64,000 nucleotides of DNA. Source: Streptomyces sp. APSN-46.1 (GTDB taxonomy: Bacteria; Actinomycetota; Actinomycetes; Streptomycetales; Streptomycetaceae). The notes under the pieces are model-generated. The model made no database searches, was not told the origin of the DNA, and saw only the letters and a list, made by a program, of their open reading frames with translations. A program made the translations under genes and the position numbers. This document shows positions 17,262-25,470 of the stretch, piece after piece; position 1 is the stretch's first letter; each line of letters starts with the position of its first letter. The stretch spans positions 1,178,001-1,242,000 of the forward strand of contig NZ_JALGRF010000001.1 in NCBI RefSeq assembly GCF_022815725.1. Direction: 5' to 3'.

Positions 17262-18223
17262 CAGATGAGCTCCTTGTACGCGTCGTAGTCGGCGTCCGGC
17301 TCGCCGGTGGGGCGGTAGTGGTCGGGGTGGCGGCTGCCCGCGGTCCACACGGGTTCGACGCGCAGGCCCATGCGGACCTGGTCGTACGGGATGCCGCCGA
17401 TCCGGCCGTGGAGGGCGAGGCCGGCGCCGTCGAGGGCGATGTGGGCGTAGACGTAAGGGACCTCGATGTCGAGGCCGCGCGCCTTGATGTTGACGATGCA
17501 GTACGTGGTGACGGTGCCGGACGGGCCGACCTCGACCCGCTCGGTGGTGGCGACCCCGCAGGTGGGGCAGGCACCGCGGGGCGGGACGTACACCTTGCGG
17601 CAGGAGGGGCAGCGCTCGCCGACGGTCTTCTGCTCGGAGAGGGCGTTGATGTACGCGGTCTGGGCGCGGCCGGGGCTGTAGGTGTAGTCGAGGCGGGCCT
17701 CGGCGACGATGCCGGTGACGGCGTCGGCGAAGACCCCGTCGTGCGGGGCGGGCGTGTGGTGTCCGGCCTCGTCCGCACGGGGCTCGAAGCAGGCGATGTC
17801 GGTGATGGCCCCGGTACGTTCGGCGGCCCACCGCACCCGGACCCGCATACCGGTACGGACGGCTTCGGGGCCGGGCGCGTCGAGGGCGTGCAGGATCGCG
17901 GTGTCGGCGCCGTCGAGCTTGACCAGCACCCAGGCGAAGGGGGTGCCGAGGGGCTGGTGGGGGCGGGGGGCGCCGTTCCAGGCCCAGGTGGTGACGGTGC
18001 CGGTGGCGGCGACCTCGACGAGGTCGCGGATCTCCTCGGCGGTGACGGGGTCGTACTCGACGGGCGGGACCATCACCTTCCCGTCGGAGGTCCTGACGCC
18101 GAGGACAACGCGTTCGCGCAGCCCGGTGAGGAAGGCGCTCTGCACGGGCCCGAGGGACCGGGTGAAGGGAAACTCGACGACGAGAGGCGCGCGAAGCACC
18201 TCCGGTGGGGAGGCAGCGGTCAT
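17261..18223 (-). CDS. DUF35 OB-fold/zinc-ribbon protein, partner of the Ltp aldolases
   Basis: The protein is 320 residues with GGAGAG before the ATG. The N-terminal ~160 residues form one OB-like unit (PLVVEFPFTRSLGPVQSAFL). The C-terminal half has a zinc ribbon, CPSC ... CPTC, followed by an OB fold (GPSGTVTTYCIVNIKARG). It resembles Rv3521 of M. tuberculosis, which lies next to ltp4 and ltp3. The ChsH2 DUF35 domain binds Ltp2 to make an active aldolase, so a partner role here is a good inference. Confidence 0.8.
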   Translation of the reverse strand: MTAASPPEVLRAPLVVEFPFTRSLGPVQSAFLTGLRERVVLGVRTSDGKVMVPPVEYDPVTAEEIRDLVEVAATGTVTTWAWNGAPRPHQPLGTPFAWVLVKLDGADTAILHALDAPGPEAVRTGMRVRVRWAAERTGAITDIACFEPRADEAGHHTPAPHDGVFADAVTGIVAEARLDYTYSPGRAQTAYINALSEQKTVGERCPSCRKVYVPPRGACPTCGVATTERVEVGPSGTVTTYCIVNIKARGLDIEVPYVYAHIALDGAGLALHGRIGGIPYDQVRMGLRVEPVWTAGSRHPDHYRPTGEPDADYDAYKELI

Positions 18224-18261
18224 GGTGGCTCTCCGATCGGGTTGATTCCGCTTGTGCGCCG

Positions 18262-18315
18262 GGCAAATCCAGCCCCGCCGGCGTTTGAGGCGCGGGGTCC
18301 GGGGCAGCGCCCCGG
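18262..18315. repeat. Streptomyces-type dispersed intergenic repeat with hairpin
   Basis: The stretch reading GGGCAAATCCAGCCCCGCC, then GGCGTTTGAGGCGCGGGG, resembles a sequence I recall as common between Streptomyces genes. It is followed by a perfect 7-bp hairpin, CCGGGGC-AGC-GCCCCGG, at 18299-18315. It lies in the 120-bp gap between echA19 and the DUF35 gene, where it could attenuate or process the operon transcript. Confidence 0.6.
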
Positions 18316-18343
18316 CGACGGCGCCGCACCCGCACCCGCACGG

Positions 18344-19144
18344 CTACTCGCGCCGATACACCGCGGGCCGCTTCTCCGCGAACGCCCGCGCCCCCTCCTT
18401 CGCGTCGGCGGTGTCGAAGACCGGCCACCCCCGCCTCAGCTCCGCCGCCAGGCCCTCCGCCTCCGTCAGCTCGGCGGCCTCGTAGACCGAGGCCTTGACC
18501 GCCTCCACCGCCAGCGGCCCGCACGCGTTGACCCGCTCGGCGATCTCCAGGGCCTTCGCCAGCGCGGTCCCGTCCGGGACGACCTGCCCGACGAGCCCGA
18601 TCCGCGCCGCCTCCTCGGCGGAGTACGGACGCCCCGTCAACAGCATCTCCAGCGCGTGCGTGCGCGGAATCTGCCGCGGCAGCCGCACCGTCGAGCCGCC
18701 GATCGGGAACAGCCCCCGCTTGACCTCGAAGAGGCCGAAGGTGGCCCCTTCCCCCGCCACCCGGATGTCGGTGCCCTGGAGGATCTCCGTCCCACCCGCC
18801 ACGCAGTACCCCTCCACGGCGGCGATGACCGGCTTGCGCGGCCGGTGGTGGCGCAGCATCGCCTTCCAGTGCAGGTCCGGGTCGGCCTTGAGGCGGTCCC
18901 GGTACTGGTCGCCCGCCATCCCCTTCCCCGCCAGCGCCTTCAGGTCCATGCCCGCGCAGAAGTCCCCGCCCGCGCCCGTCAGGACGACCGAGCGGATCGT
19001 GTCGTCGGCGTCCGCCTCCAGCCAGCCGTCGTACAGCCCCACCAGCAGCGGCAGCGAGAGCGCGTTCTTCGCCTCCGGCCGGTTCATGGTGAGCACCAGC
19101 GTGGCGCCGTGGCGTTCCACGGTCAGGTGTTCCGTCCCACCCAT
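18344..19144 (-). CDS. echA19: Enoyl-CoA hydratase, EchA19-like
   Basis: This crotonase is 266 residues with GGGAGG upstream of the ATG. It carries GDFCAGMDLKALAGKG (oxyanion hole), then VEGYCVAGGTEILQGTDIRVAGEGATFG. The C-terminal FDTADAKEGARAFAEKRPAVY closely matches M. tuberculosis EchA19, a sterol side-chain enoyl-CoA hydratase. It faces fadD19 across a 186-bp promoter region, as its homologues do. A KstR-type box lies 24 bp upstream. It probably heads the echA19-DUF35-ltp4-ltp3 operon. Confidence 0.82.
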   Translation of the reverse strand: MGGTEHLTVERHGATLVLTMNRPEAKNALSLPLLVGLYDGWLEADADDTIRSVVLTGAGGDFCAGMDLKALAGKGMAGDQYRDRLKADPDLHWKAMLRHHRPRKPVIAAVEGYCVAGGTEILQGTDIRVAGEGATFGLFEVKRGLFPIGGSTVRLPRQIPRTHALEMLLTGRPYSAEEAARIGLVGQVVPDGTALAKALEIAERVNACGPLAVEAVKASVYEAAELTEAEGLAAELRRGWPVFDTADAKEGARAFAEKRPAVYRRE

Positions 19145-19167
19145 TGCCGTCCTCCCGTCTCAAGACC

Positions 19168-19181
19168 TAGAACAGGTTGCA
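19168..19181. promoter_or_regulatory. KstR-type box upstream of echA19
   Basis: TAGAACAGGTTGCA fits the mycobacterial KstR consensus TnnAACnnGTTnnA exactly. It lies 24-37 bp before the echA19 start, in position to block its promoter. The only close match to it, TAGAACCTGTTTCA, is before the acyl-CoA dehydrogenase gene at 44290. Confidence 0.7.
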
Positions 19182-19208
19182 GGAGGGGAGAGTGCAGTTC
19201 AATAGTTT

Positions 19209-19225
19209 TCTGACACTCAGTCAGA
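19209..19225. promoter_or_regulatory. Palindromic operator in the echA19/fadD19 promoter (TCTGAY-N5-RTCAGA class)
   Basis: TCTGAC-ACTCA-GTCAGA, perfect 6-bp arms with a 5-base spacer. It lies about 105 bp before fadD19 and 65 bp before echA19, so it could act on either gene. The same architecture precedes kstD and the nitronate monooxygenase gene. Confidence 0.7.
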
Positions 19226-19330
19226 TTTCTTGGACCTCGCCCTTCCCCCTTGTGCTGAGCGGCGCTCTAATGACCGCCGAGCAGACCACTCACGGGGTCA
19301 AGCCATGGGAACTTCGGGTCAGGAGGAACG

Positions 19331-20968
19331 GTGGAGTACAACCTTGCCGACCTGTTCGAGTCGGTTGTGGACGTGGTCCCGGACCGCGAGGCCCTCGTCT
19401 ACGTGGACCACCCCGGCACCGGCGCCGAGCGGCGCCTGACGTACGCGCAGCTGGACGCCGCGGCGAACCGCGTCGCGCACCACCTGCTGGACAGCGGGCT
19501 GAAGCCCGGCGAGCACCTGGGCCTGCACCTCTACAACGGGATCGAGTACTTGCAGACCGTGCTGGCCTGCCTGAAGGCCCGGCTGGTGCCGGTGAACGTC
19601 AACTACCGGTACGTGGAGGAGGAGCTGGTCTACCTCTACAACGACGCCGATCTCGCCGCGCTGGTCTTCGAGGGCGAGTTCACGGAGCGGGTCGCCGCCG
19701 CGCTCCCCCAGACTCCGGGGCTGCGCCACCTGATCCGCGTCGGGTCCGCCTCCGAGGGCGCCCCGCGGCCCTCGGTGGCGCCCCTCTCCTACGCGGACGC
19801 CGAGGCGGCCGGCTCCCCCGCGCGCGGGTTCCCGCCCCGCTCCCCCGACGACCTGTTCATCATCTACACGGGCGGCACCACCGGCATGCCCAAGGGCGTG
19901 ATGTGGCGGGCCGAGGACCTGTTCTTCGCGGGGCTGTTCGGCGGGGAGCCCTCGGGCGAACCGGTGAAGCGGCCCGAGGAACTGGCCGAGCGGGTCGCGG
20001 CGCGCGGCGCCGGACTCACCTTCTTCCCCGCGCCCCCGCTGATGCACGGCACCTCGACGCTGACCTCGTTCATCGCCTTCAACTACGGGCAGCGGGTGGT
20101 CATCCACCGGAAGTACGCGCCCGAGGAGGTGCTCCGTACGATCGAGAAGGAGAAGGTGTCGAGCGTGTCGCTGGTGGGCGACGCGATGCTCCGGCCGCTC
20201 ATCGACGCCCTGAACGGCCCGCTCAAGGGGACCGACCTGTCCTCGCTGTTCAGCGTCTCCTCGTCGGGGGCGATCATGTCGGAGACGGTACGGGCCGAGT
20301 TCCAGCGGCTCGTGCCGAATGTGCAGCTCCTCAACAACTTCGGGTCCTCCGAGTCCGGTTCCAACGGCAGGGCGACCGACGACGCCGGCCCGGAGAAGGG
20401 CTTCCGCCTCGTGGTCAACGACCGTACGCAGGTGGTGGATCCGGTGACGCACGAGGCGGTGCCGGTGGGTGTACCGGGGCGACTCGCGCAGCGCGGCCAC
20501 GTACCGCTCGGGTACTACAACGACCCGGCGAAGACCGCCGAGACCTTCTTCCAGAAGGGCGCGGAGCGGTGGGTGCTGCTCGGGGACATGGCCACGGTGG
20601 ACGAGGAGGGCATCGTCACCGTCCTCGGGCGCGGCTCGCAGTGCATCAACACGGGCGGCGAGAAGGTCTATCCGGAGGAGGTCGAGCAGGCGCTGAAGTC
20701 CCACCCGGACGTGTACGACGCGCTGGTCGCCGGGGTGCCGGACCCGAAGTGGGGCAGCCACGTGGCCGCGGTGGTCCAGCTGCGGGCGGGCTCGCCGGAG
20801 CCGACGCTGGAAGAGATCCAGAGCCACTGCCGCACCAGGCTGGCGGGGTACAAGATCCCGCGCCAGCTGGTCATCACCTCCGCCATCCAGCGCTCCCCGA
20901 GCGGCAAGGCGGACTACCGCTGGGCGAAGTCGGTGGCGACCCGGGCTGACGCGGACCCGGCCCGCTGA
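19331..20968 (+). CDS. fadD19: Steroid/fatty acyl-CoA ligase, FadD19-like
   Basis: The 545-residue ANL ligase starts at a GTG preceded by AGGAGGA. The AMP-binding P-loop is YTGGTTGMPKGVMWR; other motifs are NNFGSSESG, LGDMATVDEEG and INTGGEKVYPEEVEQAL. The C-terminal catalytic Lys lies in RSPSGKADYRWAK. The wording GVMWR ... GRGSQCINTGGEKVYPEEVE and the head-to-head placement with echA19 match M. tuberculosis fadD19. In Rhodococcus FadD19 activates C-24-branched sterol side chains. The exact substrate here is inferred. Confidence 0.8.
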   Translation: MEYNLADLFESVVDVVPDREALVYVDHPGTGAERRLTYAQLDAAANRVAHHLLDSGLKPGEHLGLHLYNGIEYLQTVLACLKARLVPVNVNYRYVEEELVYLYNDADLAALVFEGEFTERVAAALPQTPGLRHLIRVGSASEGAPRPSVAPLSYADAEAAGSPARGFPPRSPDDLFIIYTGGTTGMPKGVMWRAEDLFFAGLFGGEPSGEPVKRPEELAERVAARGAGLTFFPAPPLMHGTSTLTSFIAFNYGQRVVIHRKYAPEEVLRTIEKEKVSSVSLVGDAMLRPLIDALNGPLKGTDLSSLFSVSSSGAIMSETVRAEFQRLVPNVQLLNNFGSSESGSNGRATDDAGPEKGFRLVVNDRTQVVDPVTHEAVPVGVPGRLAQRGHVPLGYYNDPAKTAETFFQKGAERWVLLGDMATVDEEGIVTVLGRGSQCINTGGEKVYPEEVEQALKSHPDVYDALVAGVPDPKWGSHVAAVVQLRAGSPEPTLEEIQSHCRTRLAGYKIPRQLVITSAIQRSPSGKADYRWAKSVATRADADPAR

Positions 20969-20998
20969 GTGGTCTGTCGTCAGCCCGCCGGCCGTGGG

Positions 20999-21859
20999 TC
21001 AGGCTCCGTCGGCGAGGAAGCGTTCGACGCGGGCCGCGAACCACCGCGGGTCGTCCAGCCACGGGAAGTGCGCGGCGCCCGCCTGGACGTCCACCGAGCC
21101 CTTCGGGAAGAGTTCCGCGAGCCGGGCCGCCAGCGCCGGGCGGGGGTTGCCGTCCACCTCCCCCGCCAGCACCAGGACCTCGGCCCCGACCTGCCGGAGC
21201 CCGGCCCGGGTGGCGGGCGGATCGAACGCTCCGGGGCCCGCGAAGGCCGCGGCCGCCTTCTCGTTCTGCTGCCACGCGCCCGCCCGGTAATCGGCCTGGG
21301 CCCTCTCGTCCCACACGCCGTAGAACAGCGGCGCCGCCAGGTCCCAGTCCGCGTCCAGGTCCGCGTCCGTGGTCCCGCCCGCCAGGATGCGCTCGTAGGC
21401 CGCGATCGCCGTGTCGTACGGCTCCCCGCCCGCCCGCAGCCGGGCACCCTCCAGCCGCTGCTCGTCGGTCACGGGCAGGTCCACGGCCCAGGCGGTCGGG
21501 GTCACCAGGACCATCCGGCGCACGCGTTCGGGGTGCGCGGCCGCGTACAGCTGGGCGAGGTTGGCGCCGGCTGAGTGGGCCAGCAGGTCCACGCGCTCCA
21601 GGCCCAGGTGGATCCGGAGCGCCTCGACGTCGGCGACCTGGTGGTCGACGCGGTACGTCGACTCGTCCGCCGGTATGGCGGAGTCCCCCGTACCGCGCAG
21701 GTCGAGGAGGATCAGGCCGCGCCCGGAGGCCAGCCCTCCGAGATCGCCCAGGTAGGCCGAGGCCCGCATGGCGCCGCCCGGGAGGCAGATGAGCGGCTCG
21801 CCCTCTCCCCGTACGTGGTAGGCGAGTTCGGTTCCGTCATAGGTGTCGAAGATCGGCAT
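20999..21859 (-). CDS. Alpha/beta hydrolase
   Basis: The protein is 286 residues with the alpha/beta-hydrolase pattern YHVRGEGEPLICLPGG, LLDLRGTGDS, LLAHSAGANLAQLYA, LAGEVDGNPRP and AGAAHFPWLDDP. These give Ser (in AHSAG rather than GHSxG), Asp and His of the triad. No signal peptide is seen. It is divergent from paaK and convergent with fadD19 (30-bp gap). The substrate is unknown. Confidence 0.82.
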   Translation of the reverse strand: MPIFDTYDGTELAYHVRGEGEPLICLPGGAMRASAYLGDLGGLASGRGLILLDLRGTGDSAIPADESTYRVDHQVADVEALRIHLGLERVDLLAHSAGANLAQLYAAAHPERVRRMVLVTPTAWAVDLPVTDEQRLEGARLRAGGEPYDTAIAAYERILAGGTTDADLDADWDLAAPLFYGVWDERAQADYRAGAWQQNEKAAAAFAGPGAFDPPATRAGLRQVGAEVLVLAGEVDGNPRPALAARLAELFPKGSVDVQAGAAHFPWLDDPRWFAARVERFLADGA

Positions 21860-21881
21860 GGGGCCATCCCATCATGCGATC

Positions 21882-21893
21882 ACTCGTTCGAGT
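21882..21893. promoter_or_regulatory. Palindrome in the hydrolase/paaK divergent promoter
   Basis: ACTCG-TT-CGAGT is a perfect 12-bp palindrome 23 bp upstream of the hydrolase start. A second short inverted pair, ACCGA and TCGGT, follows near 21926. Either could be an operator for the divergent pair. Confidence 0.45.
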
Positions 21894-21965
21894 CATTGAT
21901 TTAGCCGCCGAGGTCCGGCACTCTACCGAATGATCGGTCGGTTGACTCAAGGGCGAGGTGACGAC

Positions 21966-23285
21966 ATGACGGCATTCGCGGATGTCCACGACGAAAGCGA
22001 GCGGCTGAGCCGCGACGAGCTGGCCGCGCTCCAGCTGACGCGGCTGCGCGCGACGCTGCACCGGGCCTACGAGCGGGTGCCGCACTACCGGCAGGCCTTC
22101 GACAAGGCCGGCGTCCACCCGGACGACTGCCGCACGCTTGCCGATCTCTCCCTGTTCCCGTTCACCACCAAGGCCGACCTGCGCGACCAGTACCCCTTCG
22201 GCATGTTCGCCGTACCCCGCTCCGAGGTACGCCGCGTCCACGCCTCCAGCGGCACCACGGGCCGGCCCACGGTCGTCGGCTACACCGACGGGGACCTGTC
22301 CACCTGGGCGGACGTCGTGGCCCGGTCCATCCGGGCGGCGGGCGGCAGACCGGGCCAGACCGTGCACATCGCTTACGGGTACGGCCTGTTCACCGGCGGC
22401 CTCGGCGCGCACTACGGCGCGGAGCGCCTCGGCTGTACGGTGGTCCCCGCCTCCGGGGGCATGACGGACCGCCAGGTCCGGCTGATCCAGGACTTCCGGC
22501 CGGAGGTCATCATGGTGACCCCGTCCTACATGCTCACCCTGCTGGACGAGATGGAGCGCCAGGGCATCGACCCCCGCACCACCTCCCTCCGTACGGGGAT
22601 CTTCGGCGCGGAGCCGTGGACCGAGGAGATGCGCCGCGAGATCGAGGAGCGGCTCGGCATCGACGCAGTGGACATATACGGGCTGTCCGAGGTGATGGGA
22701 CCGGGCGTGGCACAGGAGTTCGCGTCGAGCAAGGACGGGCTCCACATCTGGGAGGACCACTTCTACCCGGAGGTGGTGGATCCGCTGACCGGCGCGGTGC
22801 TGCCGGAGGGCGAGTCCGGGGAGCTGGTGTTCACCTCGCTGACCAAGGAGGCCATGCCGGTCATCCGCTACCGCACCCGCGACCTGACCCGGCTGCTCCC
22901 GGGTACGGCCCGCCCGTCCTTCCGGCGGATGGAGAAGGTGACGGGCCGCAGCGACGACATGATCATCCTGCGCGGAGTGAACCTGTACCCGACGCAGATC
23001 GAGGAGATCCTGCTCCGGACGCCCGGCCTGGCCCCGCACTTCCAGCTGCGGCTGACCCGGGAGGGCCGGATGGACGCCCTGACGGTCCGAGTGGAGGCCC
23101 GCCGGGAGACCGGTACCGCCCACCGGCAGACCGCGGCGGCGGCCGTGGTCCGGGCCGTCAAGGAGGGCATCGGAGTCTCCGTCGGAGTAGAGGTCGTCGA
23201 CCCGGAGACGCTGGAACGCTCGGTGGGCAAGATCAAGCGACTCGTGGACCTCCGCGAGCCCAAGGAGGCGCGCGACAGAGCCTAG
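21966..23285 (+). CDS. paaK: Phenylacetate-CoA ligase
   Basis: The protein is 439 residues from the ATG at 21966, with GAGGTG upstream; this is the usual PaaK length. Motifs are VHASSGTTGRPTVVGYT (P-loop), YGYGLFTGGLGAHYGAERLG, IFGAEPWTEEMR, YGLSEVMGPGVAQE and RSDDMIILRGVNLYPTQIE. It makes the CoA thioester of phenylacetate or a related aryl acid. No paaABCDE oxygenase genes are nearby, so the partner pathway is elsewhere or the acid differs. Its stop overlaps the convergent lysR stop by 4 bp. Confidence 0.88.
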   Translation: MTAFADVHDESERLSRDELAALQLTRLRATLHRAYERVPHYRQAFDKAGVHPDDCRTLADLSLFPFTTKADLRDQYPFGMFAVPRSEVRRVHASSGTTGRPTVVGYTDGDLSTWADVVARSIRAAGGRPGQTVHIAYGYGLFTGGLGAHYGAERLGCTVVPASGGMTDRQVRLIQDFRPEVIMVTPSYMLTLLDEMERQGIDPRTTSLRTGIFGAEPWTEEMRREIEERLGIDAVDIYGLSEVMGPGVAQEFASSKDGLHIWEDHFYPEVVDPLTGAVLPEGESGELVFTSLTKEAMPVIRYRTRDLTRLLPGTARPSFRRMEKVTGRSDDMIILRGVNLYPTQIEEILLRTPGLAPHFQLRLTREGRMDALTVRVEARRETGTAHRQTAAAAVVRAVKEGIGVSVGVEVVDPETLERSVGKIKRLVDLREPKEARDRA

Positions 23286-24202
23286 GCAGCCAGGGGGCCG
23301 GTCAGGGGGCCGGTGAGGCGGGCCGTCAGTTCCTCCACGAAGACGTCCAGGTGGGGCGGCCTGGGGCCGGGGCGCGTGGCGCAGTACCAGGTGCGCGTCG
23401 CGGCTCGCGACCCGATCCGGACCAGCGCGACGCCGTGCGACGCCGTGTACGGCGCCGCCACCCAGTTCGGCAGGACGGCGATCCCCTGGCCGCCCGCCGC
23501 CATTTCGATCACCAGGTCGGTCACCAGGGGCATGGTGGTGATCCGGGCGGGGCGCGCCTGCGGGGGGATCGGCAGCGGGATCGACGGGATGCGGTTCTGG
23601 TCGTACACGTCGTAGAGGACCAGGTCGACTCCGTTGAAGTCCGCCGCGGTGACGTGCTTGCGCGCGGCCCAGGGGTGCCCGGCCGGAACCACGGCCACCA
23701 TCTCGTCCTCGAACAGCGGCGTCAGCTCCACCCGGTCCATCTGCGCGTCCGGTTTGGTGACCAGGGCGACATCGACCAGGTCGGCCAGCAGCGCCGGGAT
23801 CGGCTCGTCGTCGGCGACCGTTTCGATGCGCACCTCGGCGTCCGGCTCCCGCTCCCGGAAGGCGCGCAGCACCGGAGGCAGCCACTGGAAGGTGGTGCTG
23901 CACTGCGCGGTGAACCGCACCCGGCGGTCCCGGCCGTCGCGCAACTCCCGCAGGTCGCGGGTGGCCGACTCCAGTTCACCCAGGATGTGGTGTGCCGCGA
24001 CCAGCATCCGGCGGCCGGCCGTGTTCGGCACCAGGCGGCGGCCGACCCGGTCGAAGAGCCGCATCCCCAGCCGGTCCTCCAGCCGGCTCAACCGCTGGCT
24101 GAGGGCGGGCTGGCTCACGAAGAGCCGCTCGGCGGCGGCGGTCAGCGAACCGGCATCGGCGGTCGCGGTCAGGAGTTCGAGGTCGCGCAGATCCACATCC
24201 AT
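23282..24202 (-). CDS. LysR-family transcriptional regulator
   Basis: The protein is 306 residues with an N-terminal winged HTH (LLTATADAGSLTAAAERLFVSQPALSQRLSRLEDRLG) and a periplasmic-binding-like effector domain. The effector part resembles MetR-type members. It is divergent from the SDR-tautomerase pair, which it most likely controls. An inverted repeat overlaps the region just before its ATG, fitting autorepression plus activation of the SDR gene. Confidence 0.88.
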   Translation of the reverse strand: MDVDLRDLELLTATADAGSLTAAAERLFVSQPALSQRLSRLEDRLGMRLFDRVGRRLVPNTAGRRMLVAAHHILGELESATRDLRELRDGRDRRVRFTAQCSTTFQWLPPVLRAFREREPDAEVRIETVADDEPIPALLADLVDVALVTKPDAQMDRVELTPLFEDEMVAVVPAGHPWAARKHVTAADFNGVDLVLYDVYDQNRIPSIPLPIPPQARPARITTMPLVTDLVIEMAAGGQGIAVLPNWVAAPYTASHGVALVRIGSRAATRTWYCATRPGPRPPHLDVFVEELTARLTGPLTGPLAA

Positions 24203-24208
24203 AACGCT

Positions 24209-24232
24209 GGATTATCTCATGCTTCATAATCC
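24209..24232. promoter_or_regulatory. LysR-type inverted repeat in the lysR/SDR promoter
   Basis: GGATTAT and ATAATCC are perfect 7-bp arms with a 10-base spacer, starting 7 bp before the lysR ATG. They are flanked by a wider inverted pair CATAAC (24200) and GTTATG (24241). The AT-rich, T-nX-A layout is typical of LysR recognition sites. Confidence 0.65.
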
Positions 24233-24316
24233 GTCGTGGTGTTATGAGTTCGGGTCTCTTACGTTTCTGGTGTCACCAAAGAACCGAACTCGCAAAGCCC
24301 GAAAGGCAGATGAACC

Positions 24317-25072
24317 ATGGCCGACACCAGCACCTCCGCACGCACCCGCACCGCCCTGATCACCGGCTCCTCCAGCGGCATCGGCCTGGACATCGCCCGC
24401 GCGTTCCTTGCGGCCGGGTACAACGTGGTCCTGAGCGGCCGCGACGCCGACCGGCTGGCCAAGGCCGCCGCCGGGCTCGGCCACCCGGAGCGCACCGCCC
24501 GGGTCGCGGGAAGCATCGCCGACCGCGGCACCGGCGAGGCCCTCGTCCGTACGGCACTCGACCGCTTCGGCGGCCTCGACGTCCTCGTCAACAACGCCGG
24601 CACCTTCGCGTCCCGCCCCTTCACCGAGGTGTCGGAGGAGGAGCTCGACGGCTTCCTGACCGGCAACCTCAAGGGCACCTACATCACCACCCAGGCCTTC
24701 GTCCGCGCCGTGCGCGAGCAGGGGATCGGGGGGAGCGTCGTCAACATCGGGACCGTCCTGGTGGACCACGGCCTCGCCGGCTTCCCGGCCTCCGCGCCCG
24801 TCGTCAGCAAGGCCGGCGTGCACGGCCTGACGACCAGCCTGGCCGCCGAGCTCGCCGCCGACGGCATCCGCGTCAACCTGGTGGCGCCGGGCATCATCCG
24901 CACCCCCCTGCACAAGGGCTCCGACGTCGACTCCTTCGGCGGGCTCGCACTGCTGAACCGCGTCGGCGAGGTCTCCGAGATCTCCGAGGCGGTGCTCTAC
25001 CTCGCCGAGGCCGAGTTCATCACGGGCCACGCCCTGCGCGTGGACGGCGGCCACGTCATCGGCCGCTCCTGA
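24317..25072 (+). CDS. SDR-family protein lacking the catalytic Tyr
   Basis: The 251-residue protein has a Rossmann fold: ALITGSSSGIGLDIARAFLAAG (NAD(P) motif), LVNNAGTF and the C-terminal DGGHVIG. The active-site YxxxK position reads PVVSK in ASAPVVSKAGVHG, so Pro replaces Tyr. The Ser position reads NIGTVL. Lys is kept. Cofactor binding looks intact, but normal hydride-transfer chemistry should be impaired. It is divergent from lysR, and a tautomerase follows 70 bp downstream. Confidence 0.85.
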   Translation: MADTSTSARTRTALITGSSSGIGLDIARAFLAAGYNVVLSGRDADRLAKAAAGLGHPERTARVAGSIADRGTGEALVRTALDRFGGLDVLVNNAGTFASRPFTEVSEEELDGFLTGNLKGTYITTQAFVRAVREQGIGGSVVNIGTVLVDHGLAGFPASAPVVSKAGVHGLTTSLAAELAADGIRVNLVAPGIIRTPLHKGSDVDSFGGLALLNRVGEVSEISEAVLYLAEAEFITGHALRVDGGHVIGRS

Positions 25073-25142
25073 TCTCGCTCCCCCACCCCTCCCTCACCCT
25101 CATTCCTCCCTCACCTCACTCCTCGTCCCGAAAGGACGTGTC

Positions 25143-25349
25143 ATGCCGTACGTCAACGTGAAGATCACCCGCGAGGGCGCCACCGCCGCGCAGAAGGCCG
25201 AGATCATCGCCGGTGTCACGGACCTCCTGGTCAAGGTCCTCGACAAGGACCCGGCCACCACCTTCGTCCTCATCGACGAGGTCGCCCTTGAGGACTGGGG
25301 CGTCGGCGGCGTCCCGACCGAGGAGTACCGACGCCGCAACAAGCGGTAG
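25143..25349 (+). CDS. 4-oxalocrotonate tautomerase-family protein
   Basis: The 68-residue protein begins MPYVNVKITREGATAAQKAEIIAGVTDLL, giving the catalytic Pro after Met removal, and continues with FVLIDEVALEDWGVGG. AAAGGA precedes the ATG. This is the size of the small tautomerase family that interconverts enol and keto acids. It sits behind the SDR gene and probably shares its LysR control. The substrate is unknown. Confidence 0.9.
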   Translation: MPYVNVKITREGATAAQKAEIIAGVTDLLVKVLDKDPATTFVLIDEVALEDWGVGGVPTEEYRRRNKR

Positions 25350-25470
25350 GCGATGAGCGGGAGCGGCACCGCCGTGACCGCCCGTCCGGCCGCGCGGACG
25401 CGGGAAACCACCCCTTCGGGCCTAATACCCGGTGTCCACCGGGGCGCGCGGGGCGCTCCCGGGTAGGCCA

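Noticed and set aside
16197..19163. A 988-residue frame fusing ltp4 to sequence over the DUF35 and echA19 genes
   Set aside because: Only 16197-17261 has thiolase-like sequence; the rest overlaps well-supported genes in other frames.
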